A DNA stretch of 64,000 nt from an uncultured Luteitalea sp. (GTDB taxonomy: Bacteria > Acidobacteriota > Vicinamibacteria > Vicinamibacterales > Vicinamibacteraceae), in contig CAKTDA010000001.1 of assembly GCA_934541105.1 (NCBI GenBank), positions 124,001 through 188,000 of the forward strand, given 5' to 3'. Under the pieces are notes generated by a model. It searched no databases and was not told the DNA's origin. It was given only the letters and a program-made list of their open reading frames with translations. The translations under genes and the position numbers were made by a program. Within the stretch, counting starts at the first letter, position 1. Each line of letters starts with the position of its first letter. Below, in pieces: positions 54,946 to 62,661 of the stretch.

Positions 54946-55900
54946 GGTGCTTGTATGTGGGAAGGGACGCGCCGCCCCGCGCCTCGGCGAGGGCGAGCGT
55001 CACGGCGCCGAGCGCCGGGTCGACAGACAGCAGGTGGACGTCGCCGGCGGCGGCGACGTCGGACAGGCGCGTGCGCAGCGCCTCCTGCAGCCAGGGTACG
55101 GCATGGAAGGCCCCGCCGGCCATCACCACCGGGAAGTCGGCGGTGAGGTCGAGGTGCCGGACCACCGAGCGCACGGCGGCCGCCAATTCGTCAGCAGCCA
55201 CTGACGCAATCGAGATCGCGACGGCGTCGCCGTCGGTCCGGGCGCGCTCGACGAGGCTCGCGCAGCGCGCGATGTCGCTGGGTTTCAGGTAGTGGCGGTA
55301 GACCTCGCGCACGAGCTGCTCGGCGCGCGTGACGCCGAAGAATTCGAGCACGAGCGGCGTGAGCGAGGTCGCGGGGCCGCGGCCATCGGCCTCGCGGACG
55401 ACCGCCCGCAGCGCCTGCCGCCCGATCCAGAAGCCGCTGCCCTCGTCGGCGAGGATGTAGCCCCAGCCGCCGGCGCGCGCGGCCTCGTTGCGCGCGTTGC
55501 GGCCGTACGCGATCGAGCCCGTGCCGGCAATCACGACGACGCCGGCGCCGGTCCCGGCGCCCGCCACGAGGGCAATCAGCGCGTCGTTTGTCACGAGCAC
55601 GCGCGCGCGCGCCCCGATGCGCCGCATGATGCCCTGGATGATCGCGTTGTCCTCCGGGCGATCGACGCCGGCGATGCCGAGGCAGATGACGTCGGGGCGC
55701 AGGTGCGCCTCGCCGAGTGCTTCCTCGATCACCTCGTGCAGCGTCTTCTCCACGGCGAGCTCGCCGTGTGCCGCGAGGTTCGCGCCGCCACGGCGTGCCC
55801 GGGCGAGCACCTGGCCGTCGCCGTCGGCGAGAATCGCCTCGGTCTTCGTCCCTCCGGCATCGATGCCGATCACGAGCGGTTGCGTGTGGGGGCCCTGCAT
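54926..55900 (-). CDS. N-acetylglucosamine kinase-like protein (BadF/BadG/BcrA/BcrD ATPase family)
   Basis: 324-residue ASKHA-fold kinase. Phosphate-1 motif GIDAGGTKTEAI at the N-terminus, CLGIAGVDRPED, LVTNDALIALVAGA (the catalytic Asp), IAGTGSIAYG (phosphate 2) and VMAGGAFHAVPWL (adenosine). Wording matches human NAGK-like and bacterial MurNAc/GlcNAc kinases. With murQ and nagB beside it, phosphorylation of GlcNAc or MurNAc from cell-wall turnover is the likely job. Confidence 0.85.
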   Translation of the reverse strand: MQGPHTQPLVIGIDAGGTKTEAILADGDGQVLARARRGGANLAAHGELAVEKTLHEVIEEALGEAHLRPDVICLGIAGVDRPEDNAIIQGIMRRIGARARVLVTNDALIALVAGAGTGAGVVVIAGTGSIAYGRNARNEAARAGGWGYILADEGSGFWIGRQALRAVVREADGRGPATSLTPLVLEFFGVTRAEQLVREVYRHYLKPSDIARCASLVERARTDGDAVAISIASVAADELAAAVRSVVRHLDLTADFPVVMAGGAFHAVPWLQEALRTRLSDVAAAGDVHLLSVDPALGAVTLALAEARGGASLPTYKHRDHLAL

Positions 55901-55912
55901 GACGCGACCGGG

Positions 55913-55922
55913 AGTATATACT
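55913..55922. promoter_or_regulatory. Symmetric -10 palindrome between divergent kinase and GHL10 genes
   Basis: AGTATATACT is a perfect palindrome in the 39-bp divergent gap. Read either way it supplies TATACT, five of six -10 consensus bases, so the two genes may share one melting site. Leaders would be very short in both directions. Confidence 0.45.
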
Positions 55923-55939
55923 TCGGGCGCGCGGCCTCC

Positions 55940-57235
55940 ATGGCGCAGCGTGCCAGACCGATGCTCCCTGCCACCCGCCGCGATCTGTTGCGGCTCTCGC
56001 TAGCCTCCCTGTTCGCCGTCGCCTCGAAGTCCCGTCCCGCCCATGCGTGGTCGGCGCCGCTCGACGAGGAACTGCGCGGGCTGTGGGTCACCCGCAGCTG
56101 GATGACGAGCAGCGCGCACGTGGCGCAGGTCGTGGACGATGCGCGCCGGCACGGCTTCACGGCGATCTTCGCGCAGGTGCGCGGCCGCGGCGATGCCTTC
56201 TACGCCGGCGGGCCCGACCCGCGCGCCGTGCTGCTCGCCCGGCAGCCCGCGACGTTCGACCCGCTTGCCGAACTGCTGGCCCGCGCCCACGACGCCGGCC
56301 TCCAGGTGCACGCATGGGTCAACGCCAACCTGATTGCCGGCGCGACGGCGATTCCGAAGACGCCGCAGCACCTGCTCGTGCAGCATCCCGAGTGGCTCAT
56401 GGTGCCCCGGCCGCTCGCGAGCGAACTCCTCCGCCTGCCGCCGCGCGATTCTCGGTACGTGCCGCGGCTCGCGAGCTGGAGCCAGCGCAACAGCGCCACG
56501 ATCGAAGGGCTGTTTGCGTCGCCAATCCCCGAGGGTGCGCAGGATCACCTCGCGGCGGTCGTCGCGCACCTGACGGGGCGTTATCCGCTCGACGGCCTGC
56601 ACCTCGACTACATCCGCTATCCGTCACCGGACTTCGACTGCAGCCGCGGAGCGCTCGATGCCTTCCGCACGGCACTCCTCCCCGAGTTGACGCCGAAGGA
56701 ACTGGCATCGATGGATGCCCGGGCCAGGCGCGATCCGCTCGCGTACGTCAGCAGCTATGCCGCCCGCTGGTCCGGGTTCCGGCGCGAACGCCTCGCACAA
56801 CTCGTCACGCGACTGCGTGACACGGCGCGGGCCGGCCGTCCGTCGATCCGCATCACCGCCGCGGTCTGGCCCGATGCCGAGGACGCACGCCAGCGCAAGC
56901 TCCAGGACTGGGGTGGATGGATCCAGTCGGGGCTCGTGGACGCCGTCTGCCCGATGTCGTACGTCGCGGGCAACGCGGCGTTCGAGCGCCAGATGCAGGA
57001 ACTCGCGCAGCATCCGACCGGCCGCGTCTGGCCCGGCATCGGCGCGTTCAAGATCAGCGCCGAGGAGTCCGCGCGCCGCGTGGACGTCGTGCGATCGATG
57101 GGCTTCTCCGGCGTGATGCTGTACTCGTACGACAGCATGACCGGCGGGCAGGGCCGGCCCTCCACGTACCTCACGGCGCTGCAGCGCCGCGCCTTCCGGA
57201 CGCCAGCGGTCATCGAGGCCGGTGGGTCGCACTGA
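55940..57235 (+). CDS. Exported GHL10-family glycoside hydrolase-like protein
   Basis: 431 residues. Tat-like signal ATRRDLLRLSLASLFAVASK ending near RPAHA, then a TIM-barrel domain of the GHL10/YngK type: ELRGLWVTRSWMTS, GFTAIFAQVRGRGDAFY, VHAWVNANL, LDGLHLDYIRYP (catalytic Asp/Glu region), AVWPDAEDARQRKLQDWGGWIQSGLVDAVCPMSY and GVMLYSYDSM. Members are thought to act on peptidoglycan or glycans in the periplasm; the neighbours (murQ, nagB, kinase) support a cell-wall substrate. An ATG at 55961 is an alternative start. The end overlaps the MFS GTG by 14 bp. Confidence 0.85.
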   Translation: MAQRARPMLPATRRDLLRLSLASLFAVASKSRPAHAWSAPLDEELRGLWVTRSWMTSSAHVAQVVDDARRHGFTAIFAQVRGRGDAFYAGGPDPRAVLLARQPATFDPLAELLARAHDAGLQVHAWVNANLIAGATAIPKTPQHLLVQHPEWLMVPRPLASELLRLPPRDSRYVPRLASWSQRNSATIEGLFASPIPEGAQDHLAAVVAHLTGRYPLDGLHLDYIRYPSPDFDCSRGALDAFRTALLPELTPKELASMDARARRDPLAYVSSYAARWSGFRRERLAQLVTRLRDTARAGRPSIRITAAVWPDAEDARQRKLQDWGGWIQSGLVDAVCPMSYVAGNAAFERQMQELAQHPTGRVWPGIGAFKISAEESARRVDVVRSMGFSGVMLYSYDSMTGGQGRPSTYLTALQRRAFRTPAVIEAGGSH

Positions 57236-58418
57236 CATCGACGCCACGGCAGCGCCCACGCGTGACGCCGCCCCACGCGCGCTCGTCGCGTGCCTTGCCG
57301 CGCTCTTTGCCGCAATCGGCATGGCGTTTGCGAGCATCGGGCCCGCGCTGCCGGAGTTCGCGCAGGTCGTCGGTCTCGACGTCTCGTCGATCGGCGTCAT
57401 CTTCACGGCCATCTTCGCCGGGTTCCTCGCGTCGCAGATCTCGGCGTCGATGCTGCTGGACCGGATTGGCACGCGCACGGCCATCCTGATCAGCCTCGGC
57501 ACGTATGCCTGCGGCGCGGTGGGGCTCGGCCTTGCACATGACGTCGCGATGCTGATTGCCGCCGCGTCGCTGCTCGGAATCGGCTACGGCCTCGGCACGA
57601 TCAGCATCAACCTCGTCGCATCACGCCTGATGACGCACAGGCCCGGCTTCGTGATCAACGCGATCAACGTGCTCTACGGCGCGGGCACGGTTGTCGGTCC
57701 GCTCGTCACGAGCGCGGTGCTGCGCGACGGCGGTTCCGCACGCTGGGTTCCGGCGGTCGGCGGGATCGTCGCGCTGCTGCTGATGCCGTGGGCGTGGCAG
57801 GTGCTGCCGCGCGACGGCGGTCGACATCTCCAGCACGCCGCGGGTGCACGCATCCGCCGCACCCTGCCGGTGTCGCTGCTGCTCATCGGCGGGCTCGTCT
57901 TCCTGTATGGCGGTGTGGAGGCCGGGTTCAGCGGCTGGGCCGCGACATACCTGGAACACACGCTCGGCACCAGCCCGTCGCGCGCGGCGCTCCTGACGTC
58001 GCTGTACTGGTTCGCATACCTCATGGGTCGCGTCGCCTCGACGGCGCTCGCGTTGAGGATCGGCCCCGCCGCCATGCTCGAGGGTGCCCTTGCGCTGCTC
58101 GTGTGCGGTGGCGTGGTGCTGGCCGCAAGCGTCGGCCATGCCGTGGGCACGACGACGGGCCTGCTGCTGCTCGGCCTCGCCACCGGCCCGGTCTATCCCG
58201 CGATGTTCGGCCTCGTCACGCAGCGCTTTGCCGACCGAGCCGCGTACGCGGTCTCGGCCGTGTCGGCCATCGGCTGCGGCGGCGCGATGCTGCTGCCCTG
58301 GACGATGGGGCTGACGCTGCCGATGGCAGGCGGCCGGATCCTGGCAGCCACGCCGCTGGTGCTCGCGCTCGGGATGTGGGCGTGCGTGCGGCTCAGTGCC
58401 CGTCGGCCTGTGACCTGA
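57222..58418 (+). CDS. MFS transporter
   Basis: 398 residues, twelve predicted helices. GTG start within the end of the GHL10 gene. The loop 2-3 motif reads DRIGTRTAILISLG, a variant of the MFS motif A. SMLLDRIGTR, GIGYGLGTISINLV and GPVYPAMFGLV are like the FucP/glucose-type sugar group. Coupling to the GHL10 hydrolase suggests uptake of the released amino sugar or muropeptide sugar; the substrate is inferred, not shown. Confidence 0.85.
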   Translation: MGRTDIDATAAPTRDAAPRALVACLAALFAAIGMAFASIGPALPEFAQVVGLDVSSIGVIFTAIFAGFLASQISASMLLDRIGTRTAILISLGTYACGAVGLGLAHDVAMLIAAASLLGIGYGLGTISINLVASRLMTHRPGFVINAINVLYGAGTVVGPLVTSAVLRDGGSARWVPAVGGIVALLLMPWAWQVLPRDGGRHLQHAAGARIRRTLPVSLLLIGGLVFLYGGVEAGFSGWAATYLEHTLGTSPSRAALLTSLYWFAYLMGRVASTALALRIGPAAMLEGALALLVCGGVVLAASVGHAVGTTTGLLLLGLATGPVYPAMFGLVTQRFADRAAYAVSAVSAIGCGGAMLLPWTMGLTLPMAGGRILAATPLVLALGMWACVRLSARRPVT

Positions 58419-58430
58419 GCAACGCGCAAC

Positions 58431-59198
58431 TCACTGCCCTGGCGGTCGAGGGTATCCGGGCGGCAGCGTGCCGGATTGCCCGGGGCGCGTCTGCGTGGGT
58501 CCGGTCTGGCCGCCACCCGACCCCGGTCGAGGCTGGCCACGGCCACCCGGCTGGCGCGTGTCGCCCGGTTGCGGCGTCTGCTGGCCGAAGAACCGGGGGG
58601 TCACGTCCTCGATCGCGACTTCCCACTGGTCGTAGTGCGTCCGGCCCTTCCAGACGCGCAGCGACTGCTCCTTGCTGGTGCTGACGACGCCGCGGATCCC
58701 GCCCACTGCCCCGCCCGCTCCGCCCGTGAGCCCGGGCTGCACGCCCGTCCCGCGCTGCCCACCCGGTCCGCCGGCCCCGACCCGACCGCCGACCTGGGTG
58801 CTCGTGGACGGCCCTCCGACACCACCTGGCAGGCCGGTGCTCATGCCCGGCGAGACCTGACCCACCCGCAGGACGGCGAAGTCCTTCCCGGTCATCGGGT
58901 CCGTGTACTTCTTCCTGAGGAACCGCTGCTTCACGAGGTCGTCGACATCGGCCGGCGACGCGCCCGGCAGGCGGCGCTGGTAGAGCGCCAGCGCGTGCGC
59001 GTACTGCTTGAGCCGGAACAGGAGTTCTTCCTCGCGTTCGCGTTTCTGCTGCTGTCGCCAGACCGGCATCGCCACGCTCATCAGAATCAGCATCACGGCA
59101 ATGCCGACGAGCAGCACGGCCATCGCGTAGCCGCGCTCGTCTGACTGTGCCGGGGCCTCTGCGGGTCTCGTCATGCCTTTGGTATTCTTGTCCGCCAT
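58431..59198 (-). CDS. Type II secretion/type IV pilin-like pseudopilin with Gly/Pro-rich tail
   Basis: 255 residues. The N-terminal hydrophobic helix DERGYAMAVLLVGIAVMLILMSVAMPVWRQQQKREREEELLFRLKQYAHAL follows GspG/GspH layout, with Gly-Tyr in place of Gly-Phe at the possible cleavage site and no Glu5. FLRKKYTDPMTGKDFAVL is the calcium-loop-like part of GspG pseudopilins. The second half is Gly/Gln/Pro/Thr-rich with a short ordered segment (VWKGRTHYDQWEVAIEDVTP). Start codon choice is uncertain (59198 or 59174). Confidence 0.75.
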   Translation of the reverse strand: MADKNTKGMTRPAEAPAQSDERGYAMAVLLVGIAVMLILMSVAMPVWRQQQKREREEELLFRLKQYAHALALYQRRLPGASPADVDDLVKQRFLRKKYTDPMTGKDFAVLRVGQVSPGMSTGLPGGVGGPSTSTQVGGRVGAGGPGGQRGTGVQPGLTGGAGGAVGGIRGVVSTSKEQSLRVWKGRTHYDQWEVAIEDVTPRFFGQQTPQPGDTRQPGGRGQPRPGSGGGQTGPTQTRPGQSGTLPPGYPRPPGQ

Positions 59199-60420
59199 GC
59201 TAGCACCGCGTCGTGTCGCAGTCCCCGCCCGTCGAGGCCTTGCCCGCCGGGCATTCCTGGGGATTGGCGGCGGCGTCCTGGCCCTGTTCGTCGCAGGGTG
59301 CGACAAGGCCCCGCTCACGGCGCCCACCGACTCGGCCGTCACTCTGTTTGCCAACAGCACGGTCGTCGCCCTCAACGATTCCGTCGAAGTCACCGCCAAC
59401 GTCACCGAACCGGGCGGCATCCCCGTCCAGAACGGCACGCAGGTCACGTTCACGACGACGCTCGGCACGCTCGATCCGGCCGAGGCGCGCACGAGCGGCG
59501 GCCGCGCGACGGTGCGCCTGCACGCCGGGGCCGCGTCGGGCGTGGCGCAGGTCCGGGCGTTCTCGGGCGGCGCGCAGGCCGAAGCCCTCGAGGTGCGCGT
59601 CGGCGCCGCGGCCGCCACGTCGCTGACGCTCGCGGCCACCCCGAGCGCGGTCGGCGTGGACGGCGGTACCGTCGAGATTCTTGCCGTGGCCACGGGCGAG
59701 AACAACAGGAGGCTGCCCGGCGTGCCCGTGACGTTCGGTACGTCGGCCGGCGCCCTGCGCGACACGACCGTCGTCACCGACGGCAACGGCGAGGCGCGCA
59801 CGCAGTTGACGACGACGCGGGAGGCGACGGTGACGGCAACGGTGGGCACGGTGTCGCAGACGACGACCGTGCGCGTCACGTCGCGGCCCAGCATCACCAT
59901 CACGCCGCCTTCGACGGCGATCGGTGAGGGCGAGAACGCGTTGTTCACGGTCGCCGTCCAGACGCAGACGAATGGCGACCCCGTCCGCGACGTCGTGATC
60001 GACTTCGGCGACGGCACGCGGCAGTCGCTCGGCCCCGTCTCGGGCACCCGCACGGTGCAGAAGGCCTACAGCCGGAAGGGCAGCTACACCGTGACGGTGA
60101 CGGTGACCGATGCCGGCGGCGAGACCACCACGCAGTCCACGAGCGTGACGGTCGAGGAGCGGGTGATCAACGTCACGCTGACGGCGTCCCCGACAAATCC
60201 CCAGGTCAACACCGTGGTGCAGTTCACGGCGTCGGTTACCGGCGGGGCCCAGAACATCGTGTCCTACAACTGGAATCTCGGCGACGGCGACACGCGCGTG
60301 ACGACGGGCGGCACGACGTCCAGGTCGTACGGCTCACCCGGGCGACGACGGATCACGGTCGAAGTCGTCAATGCGGTCGGCCAGCGCGGCGTCGGGCAGA
60401 TCGAGATCTTCGTCCAGTAG
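59197..60420 (+). CDS. Lipoprotein with bacterial Ig-like and PKD domains
   Basis: 407 residues. RRAFLGIGGGVLALFVAGC is a Tat-style lipoprotein signal with acylated Cys35. Two Ig-like (Big_1-type) stretches follow (~50-135 and ~145-230: GIPVQNGTQVTFTTTLGTLDPAEA, LPGVPVTFGTSAGALRDTTVVTDGNGEA), then two PKD domains (VVIDFGDGTRQSLG ... YSRKGSYTVTVTVTDAGG; YNWNLGDGDTRVT ... YGSPGRRRITVEVV). Surface or periplasmic adhesion-type protein, function unknown. Its ATG overlaps the divergent pseudopilin ATG; an alternative ATG lies at 59173. Confidence 0.82.
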   Translation: MLAPRRVAVPARRGLARRAFLGIGGGVLALFVAGCDKAPLTAPTDSAVTLFANSTVVALNDSVEVTANVTEPGGIPVQNGTQVTFTTTLGTLDPAEARTSGGRATVRLHAGAASGVAQVRAFSGGAQAEALEVRVGAAAATSLTLAATPSAVGVDGGTVEILAVATGENNRRLPGVPVTFGTSAGALRDTTVVTDGNGEARTQLTTTREATVTATVGTVSQTTTVRVTSRPSITITPPSTAIGEGENALFTVAVQTQTNGDPVRDVVIDFGDGTRQSLGPVSGTRTVQKAYSRKGSYTVTVTVTDAGGETTTQSTSVTVEERVINVTLTASPTNPQVNTVVQFTASVTGGAQNIVSYNWNLGDGDTRVTTGGTTSRSYGSPGRRRITVEVVNAVGQRGVGQIEIFVQ

Positions 60421-60443
60421 CCGGGTCCCGGGAACCGGGGTGC

Positions 60444-60471
60444 CAATGCGCAATGCTCAATGCGTAATGTC
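60444..60471. repeat. Heptamer array (CAATGCG-type)
   Basis: CAATGCG, CAATGCT, CAATGCG, TAATGTC in strict 7-bp steps, 23 bp after the stop of the Ig/PKD lipoprotein gene. Confidence 0.55.
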
Positions 60472-60478
60472 AACGGCT

Positions 60479-60808
60479 TCAGGGTCCCCGCGACCGGCGG
60501 GCTGAGAGGCCGGAACTCACAGGATTGCCCCCGGAGGGGCAGCTCGCCCCCTCCGGCCACAGCGCCCGCGTCACACCAATCTCTGCACGATCCGACACCT
60601 CTCTTGGGGTCACGGGCGACCCGGTCCTGGCTGAAACGGTCGCGGCATTTGCGGCGGGAACTATCCACCCGAGAAGAATCAGGCTGGCCATCGTCGACCA
60701 CGATGCCAGCCGCACGGCCTCTTTGCCATCCAGCTTCGATGAAGACATGGAGATAATCGACAGCGCTACCGGCAGGGCGAGCGCTATCGTGCCGGGCAGC
60801 AACAGCAC
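60479..60808 (-). CDS. Possible small membrane protein, unrecognised
   Basis: 109 codons from a GTG with AGGGGGG a few bases upstream. Residues ~1-25 (LLLPGTIALALPVALSIISM) and ~38-57 (TMASLILLGWIVPAANAATV) form two hydrophobic segments separated by SSSKLDGKEAVRL; the rest is polar and unordered. It could be a real two-helix protein, the decayed end of a larger one, or chance in GC-rich DNA. A 9-bp perfect stem (60531-60539 with 60548-60556) lies inside the frame. No neighbour supports it. Confidence 0.3.
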   Translation of the reverse strand: MLLLPGTIALALPVALSIISMSSSKLDGKEAVRLASWSTMASLILLGWIVPAANAATVSARTGSPVTPREVSDRAEIGVTRALWPEGASCPSGGNPVSSGLSARRSRGP

Positions 60809-60859
60809 GGCCCCCCTTCACCAACGCTGATCCTCGCTAATCGCGACGGACGCGTGCCA

Positions 60860-61138
60860 CCCGAATCCCCAATCCCGTAGCCCGAACGCCGAGCCCTGCA
60901 CAAGCGACCGAAAGCCCCGACGTGGCGACGGCCGACTGCCGACCGACGAAGGCCGCGCCGCCCCCCAAGCTCTTTGTCCTCCTCCGCGTCTCCGCGTGAG
61001 ACCCGAAACCCGAGTCCCGAGTCGCGAGTCCCGTCGCCACACAGGGCGCGCTCCGGGAGCGCGCCCTACCGTCGACTCCGCCCTCCCCCGTCCTCCGCGT
61101 CTCCGCGTAATCCCGAATCCCGAATCCCGAATCCCGAG
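60860..61138. repeat. Composite extragenic array: TCCCGAA-type heptamers and a duplicated 18-mer
   Basis: Three blocks in 7-bp steps: 60860-60894 (degenerate CCCGAAT type), 61002-61029 (CCCGAAA, CCCGAGT, CCCGAGT, CGCGAGT) and 61111-61138 (TCCCGAA three times, then TCCCGAG). Each of the last two is preceded by an identical 18-mer, TCCTCCGCGTCTCCGCGT, at 60980-60997 and 61091-61108, so the unit 18-mer plus heptamers is repeated with 111-bp spacing. Confidence 0.7.
61043..61067. repeat. Near-perfect 25-bp palindrome (REP-like)
   Basis: AGGGCGCGCTCC at 61043-61054 and its exact complement at 61056-61067 flank a single central G. It lies between the two 18-mer/heptamer units and would form a very stable hairpin. 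It resembles extragenic palindromes, but no second copy is in the window. Confidence 0.55.
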
Positions 61139-61177
61139 TCCCCACTACGCCGAAGCCGAACCGGTGGCGCCACAGAA

Positions 61178-61215
61178 ATGTCTGATTGTCTCGATGAGGC
61201 GACAATAATGTCTGA
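61178..61215. repeat. ATGTCTGA direct repeats enclosing an ATTGTC/GACAAT inverted repeat
   Basis: ATGTCTGA at 61178-61185 and 61208-61215, with ATTGTC (61185-61190) and GACAAT (61201-61206) inverted around a 10-nt loop. The arrangement resembles the abutted ends of an excised insertion element or a tandem regulator site. Confidence 0.4.
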
Positions 61216-61312
61216 CTCGTGAATCTTAATGATCGTCGACTATCGCTAGACAAGTCCATTGTGTTGTACACTTTGTAGCACGAACCAACACCGCACGACG
61301 AAGCGATGGCAC

Positions 61313-61322
61313 ATCACGTGAT
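61313..61322. promoter_or_regulatory. ATCACGTGAT palindrome upstream of the porin
   Basis: Perfect 10-bp palindrome ending 14 bp before the porin ATG. A weak -10 (TACACT at 61267-61272) would put the palindrome in the leader. The core TCACGTGA equals the centre of the parS consensus, but the left flank does not fit. Confidence 0.35.
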
Positions 61323-61336
61323 ACAGCGCAGCCGGC

Positions 61337-62644
61337 ATGGACATCACTCCTGCCCCGCCATGCCGTCTCCGACTGCCCCGTCTCCTCGTCTTCACCGCCT
61401 GCCTCATGAGCGCCGCGGCCATGCCTGACGCCCTGTGCGCGCAGGCACCGGCGCCCCCCGATCCGGGCCCCGAGACCGCTCCCGTCACCGCGAGCGCGGC
61501 AGGCACACAGGCCTCGGCCGTGCCCGCGGCCATCGTCGCCGACGCCCAGCCGGCCGCAGCCCCCGAGACGGCCGCGCCTGCTGCCCAGCCGTCCGACATC
61601 CCCGCAGTGGGCACGTCGCCGAATGCCTGGACGCGCATCCTCGGTCCGACCCGCTTCACGAGCACCGCCGACACCTACTACGAGTACAACGCGAACCGTC
61701 CGGCGTCGGGCCGCAACGTGCTGCGCAATTTCGACGAGAAGGACAACCAGTTCGCGTTCAGCTACTTCGAGTTCGCCTTCGAGCAGATGCCGACGGCCGA
61801 TCGCCGCGTCGGCTTCCGCGCGGATCTCGGCTTCGGGCCGACGGCCACGTGGGTCGGTTCGACCGACCCCGACGACGGCGCGCTGAAGTACCTCCAGCAG
61901 GGATACGTCAGCGTTCTCGCACCCGTCGGCAAGGGCCTGCAGATCGACGCCGGCAAGTTCAACACGCCGATTGGCGCCGAGCCCACCGAGACCGCCTACA
62001 ACTGGAACTACTCGCGCTCCCTGCTGTTTGCCTGGGCCGGCCCCTACTACCACGTCGGTGTCCGCGCCGCGCTGCCCGTCACCGACACGGTGACCGTGAC
62101 CGGCTTCCTGCTCAACGGCTGGAACAACGCGCAGGACAACAACCGCGCCAAGACGATGGCCACGCAGGTCAGCTGGAAGGCGCTGCCCTCGCTGACGATC
62201 TCGCAGGCGTGGATGGGCGGGCCCGAAGGTCCCAACGGCGCCGCCGGGTGGCGGAACCTGTACGACACGGTGGCCACGTGGACGGTGAACCCGCGGCTGT
62301 CGCTCATGGGCAACGTCGACATCGGGCGCGACACGCTGGGCGGGCAGACGTCGGCGTGGCACGGTGCTGCCGTATACGCCCGGTACGCCGTGGGACCGTC
62401 GTGGGCGATCACGCCGCGCTTCGAAGTGTTCGAGGATCGTGACGGGTTTGCGACCGGCACCGCCCAGACGCTGCGCGAGATCACGCTCACGAGCGAGCAC
62501 GTGCTGGTGCGCGGGCTGTCAATCCGCCTCGAGTACCGGCGTGACTGGTCCACCGCCGACTTCTTCGAGCACGGCGACGACGCGTATCGCTCGCACCAGA
62601 GCACGGTGCTCGCCGGCTTCGTCTATTCGTTCGCCACGCCCTAG
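61337..62644 (+). CDS. Outer-membrane beta-barrel porin (BBP2/OmpL-like)
   Basis: 435 residues with a signal peptide (PRLLVFTACLMSAAAMPDALCA), an Ala/Pro-rich spacer (~38-90), and alternating beta strands to the C-terminus. The BBP2-type wording is clear: FTSTADTYYEYNANRP, QFAFSYFEFAFEQMP, VGFRADLGFGPTA, LQQGYVSVLAPVGKGLQIDAGKFNTPIGAEPTET, NYSRSLLFAWAGPYYHVGVRA and a final strand VLAGFVYSFATP with terminal aromatic. Probable small-solute or sugar channel. The sigma-54 activator follows 17 bp after. Confidence 0.88.
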   Translation: MDITPAPPCRLRLPRLLVFTACLMSAAAMPDALCAQAPAPPDPGPETAPVTASAAGTQASAVPAAIVADAQPAAAPETAAPAAQPSDIPAVGTSPNAWTRILGPTRFTSTADTYYEYNANRPASGRNVLRNFDEKDNQFAFSYFEFAFEQMPTADRRVGFRADLGFGPTATWVGSTDPDDGALKYLQQGYVSVLAPVGKGLQIDAGKFNTPIGAEPTETAYNWNYSRSLLFAWAGPYYHVGVRAALPVTDTVTVTGFLLNGWNNAQDNNRAKTMATQVSWKALPSLTISQAWMGGPEGPNGAAGWRNLYDTVATWTVNPRLSLMGNVDIGRDTLGGQTSAWHGAAVYARYAVGPSWAITPRFEVFEDRDGFATGTAQTLREITLTSEHVLVRGLSIRLEYRRDWSTADFFEHGDDAYRSHQSTVLAGFVYSFATP

Positions 62645-62661
62645 CGTGGCCCTGGAGCCTC

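Larger units (their letters stand above)
60809..61336. other. 528-bp non-coding region before the porin
   Basis: No convincing gene on either strand. It contains, in order, degenerate heptamer arrays with two copies of an 18-mer (60860-61138), a long GC hairpin (61043-61067), a short inverted/direct repeat block (61178-61215), and a CACGTG palindrome (61313-61322) just before the porin ATG. Composition drops to lower GC after 61170. Confidence 0.65.
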
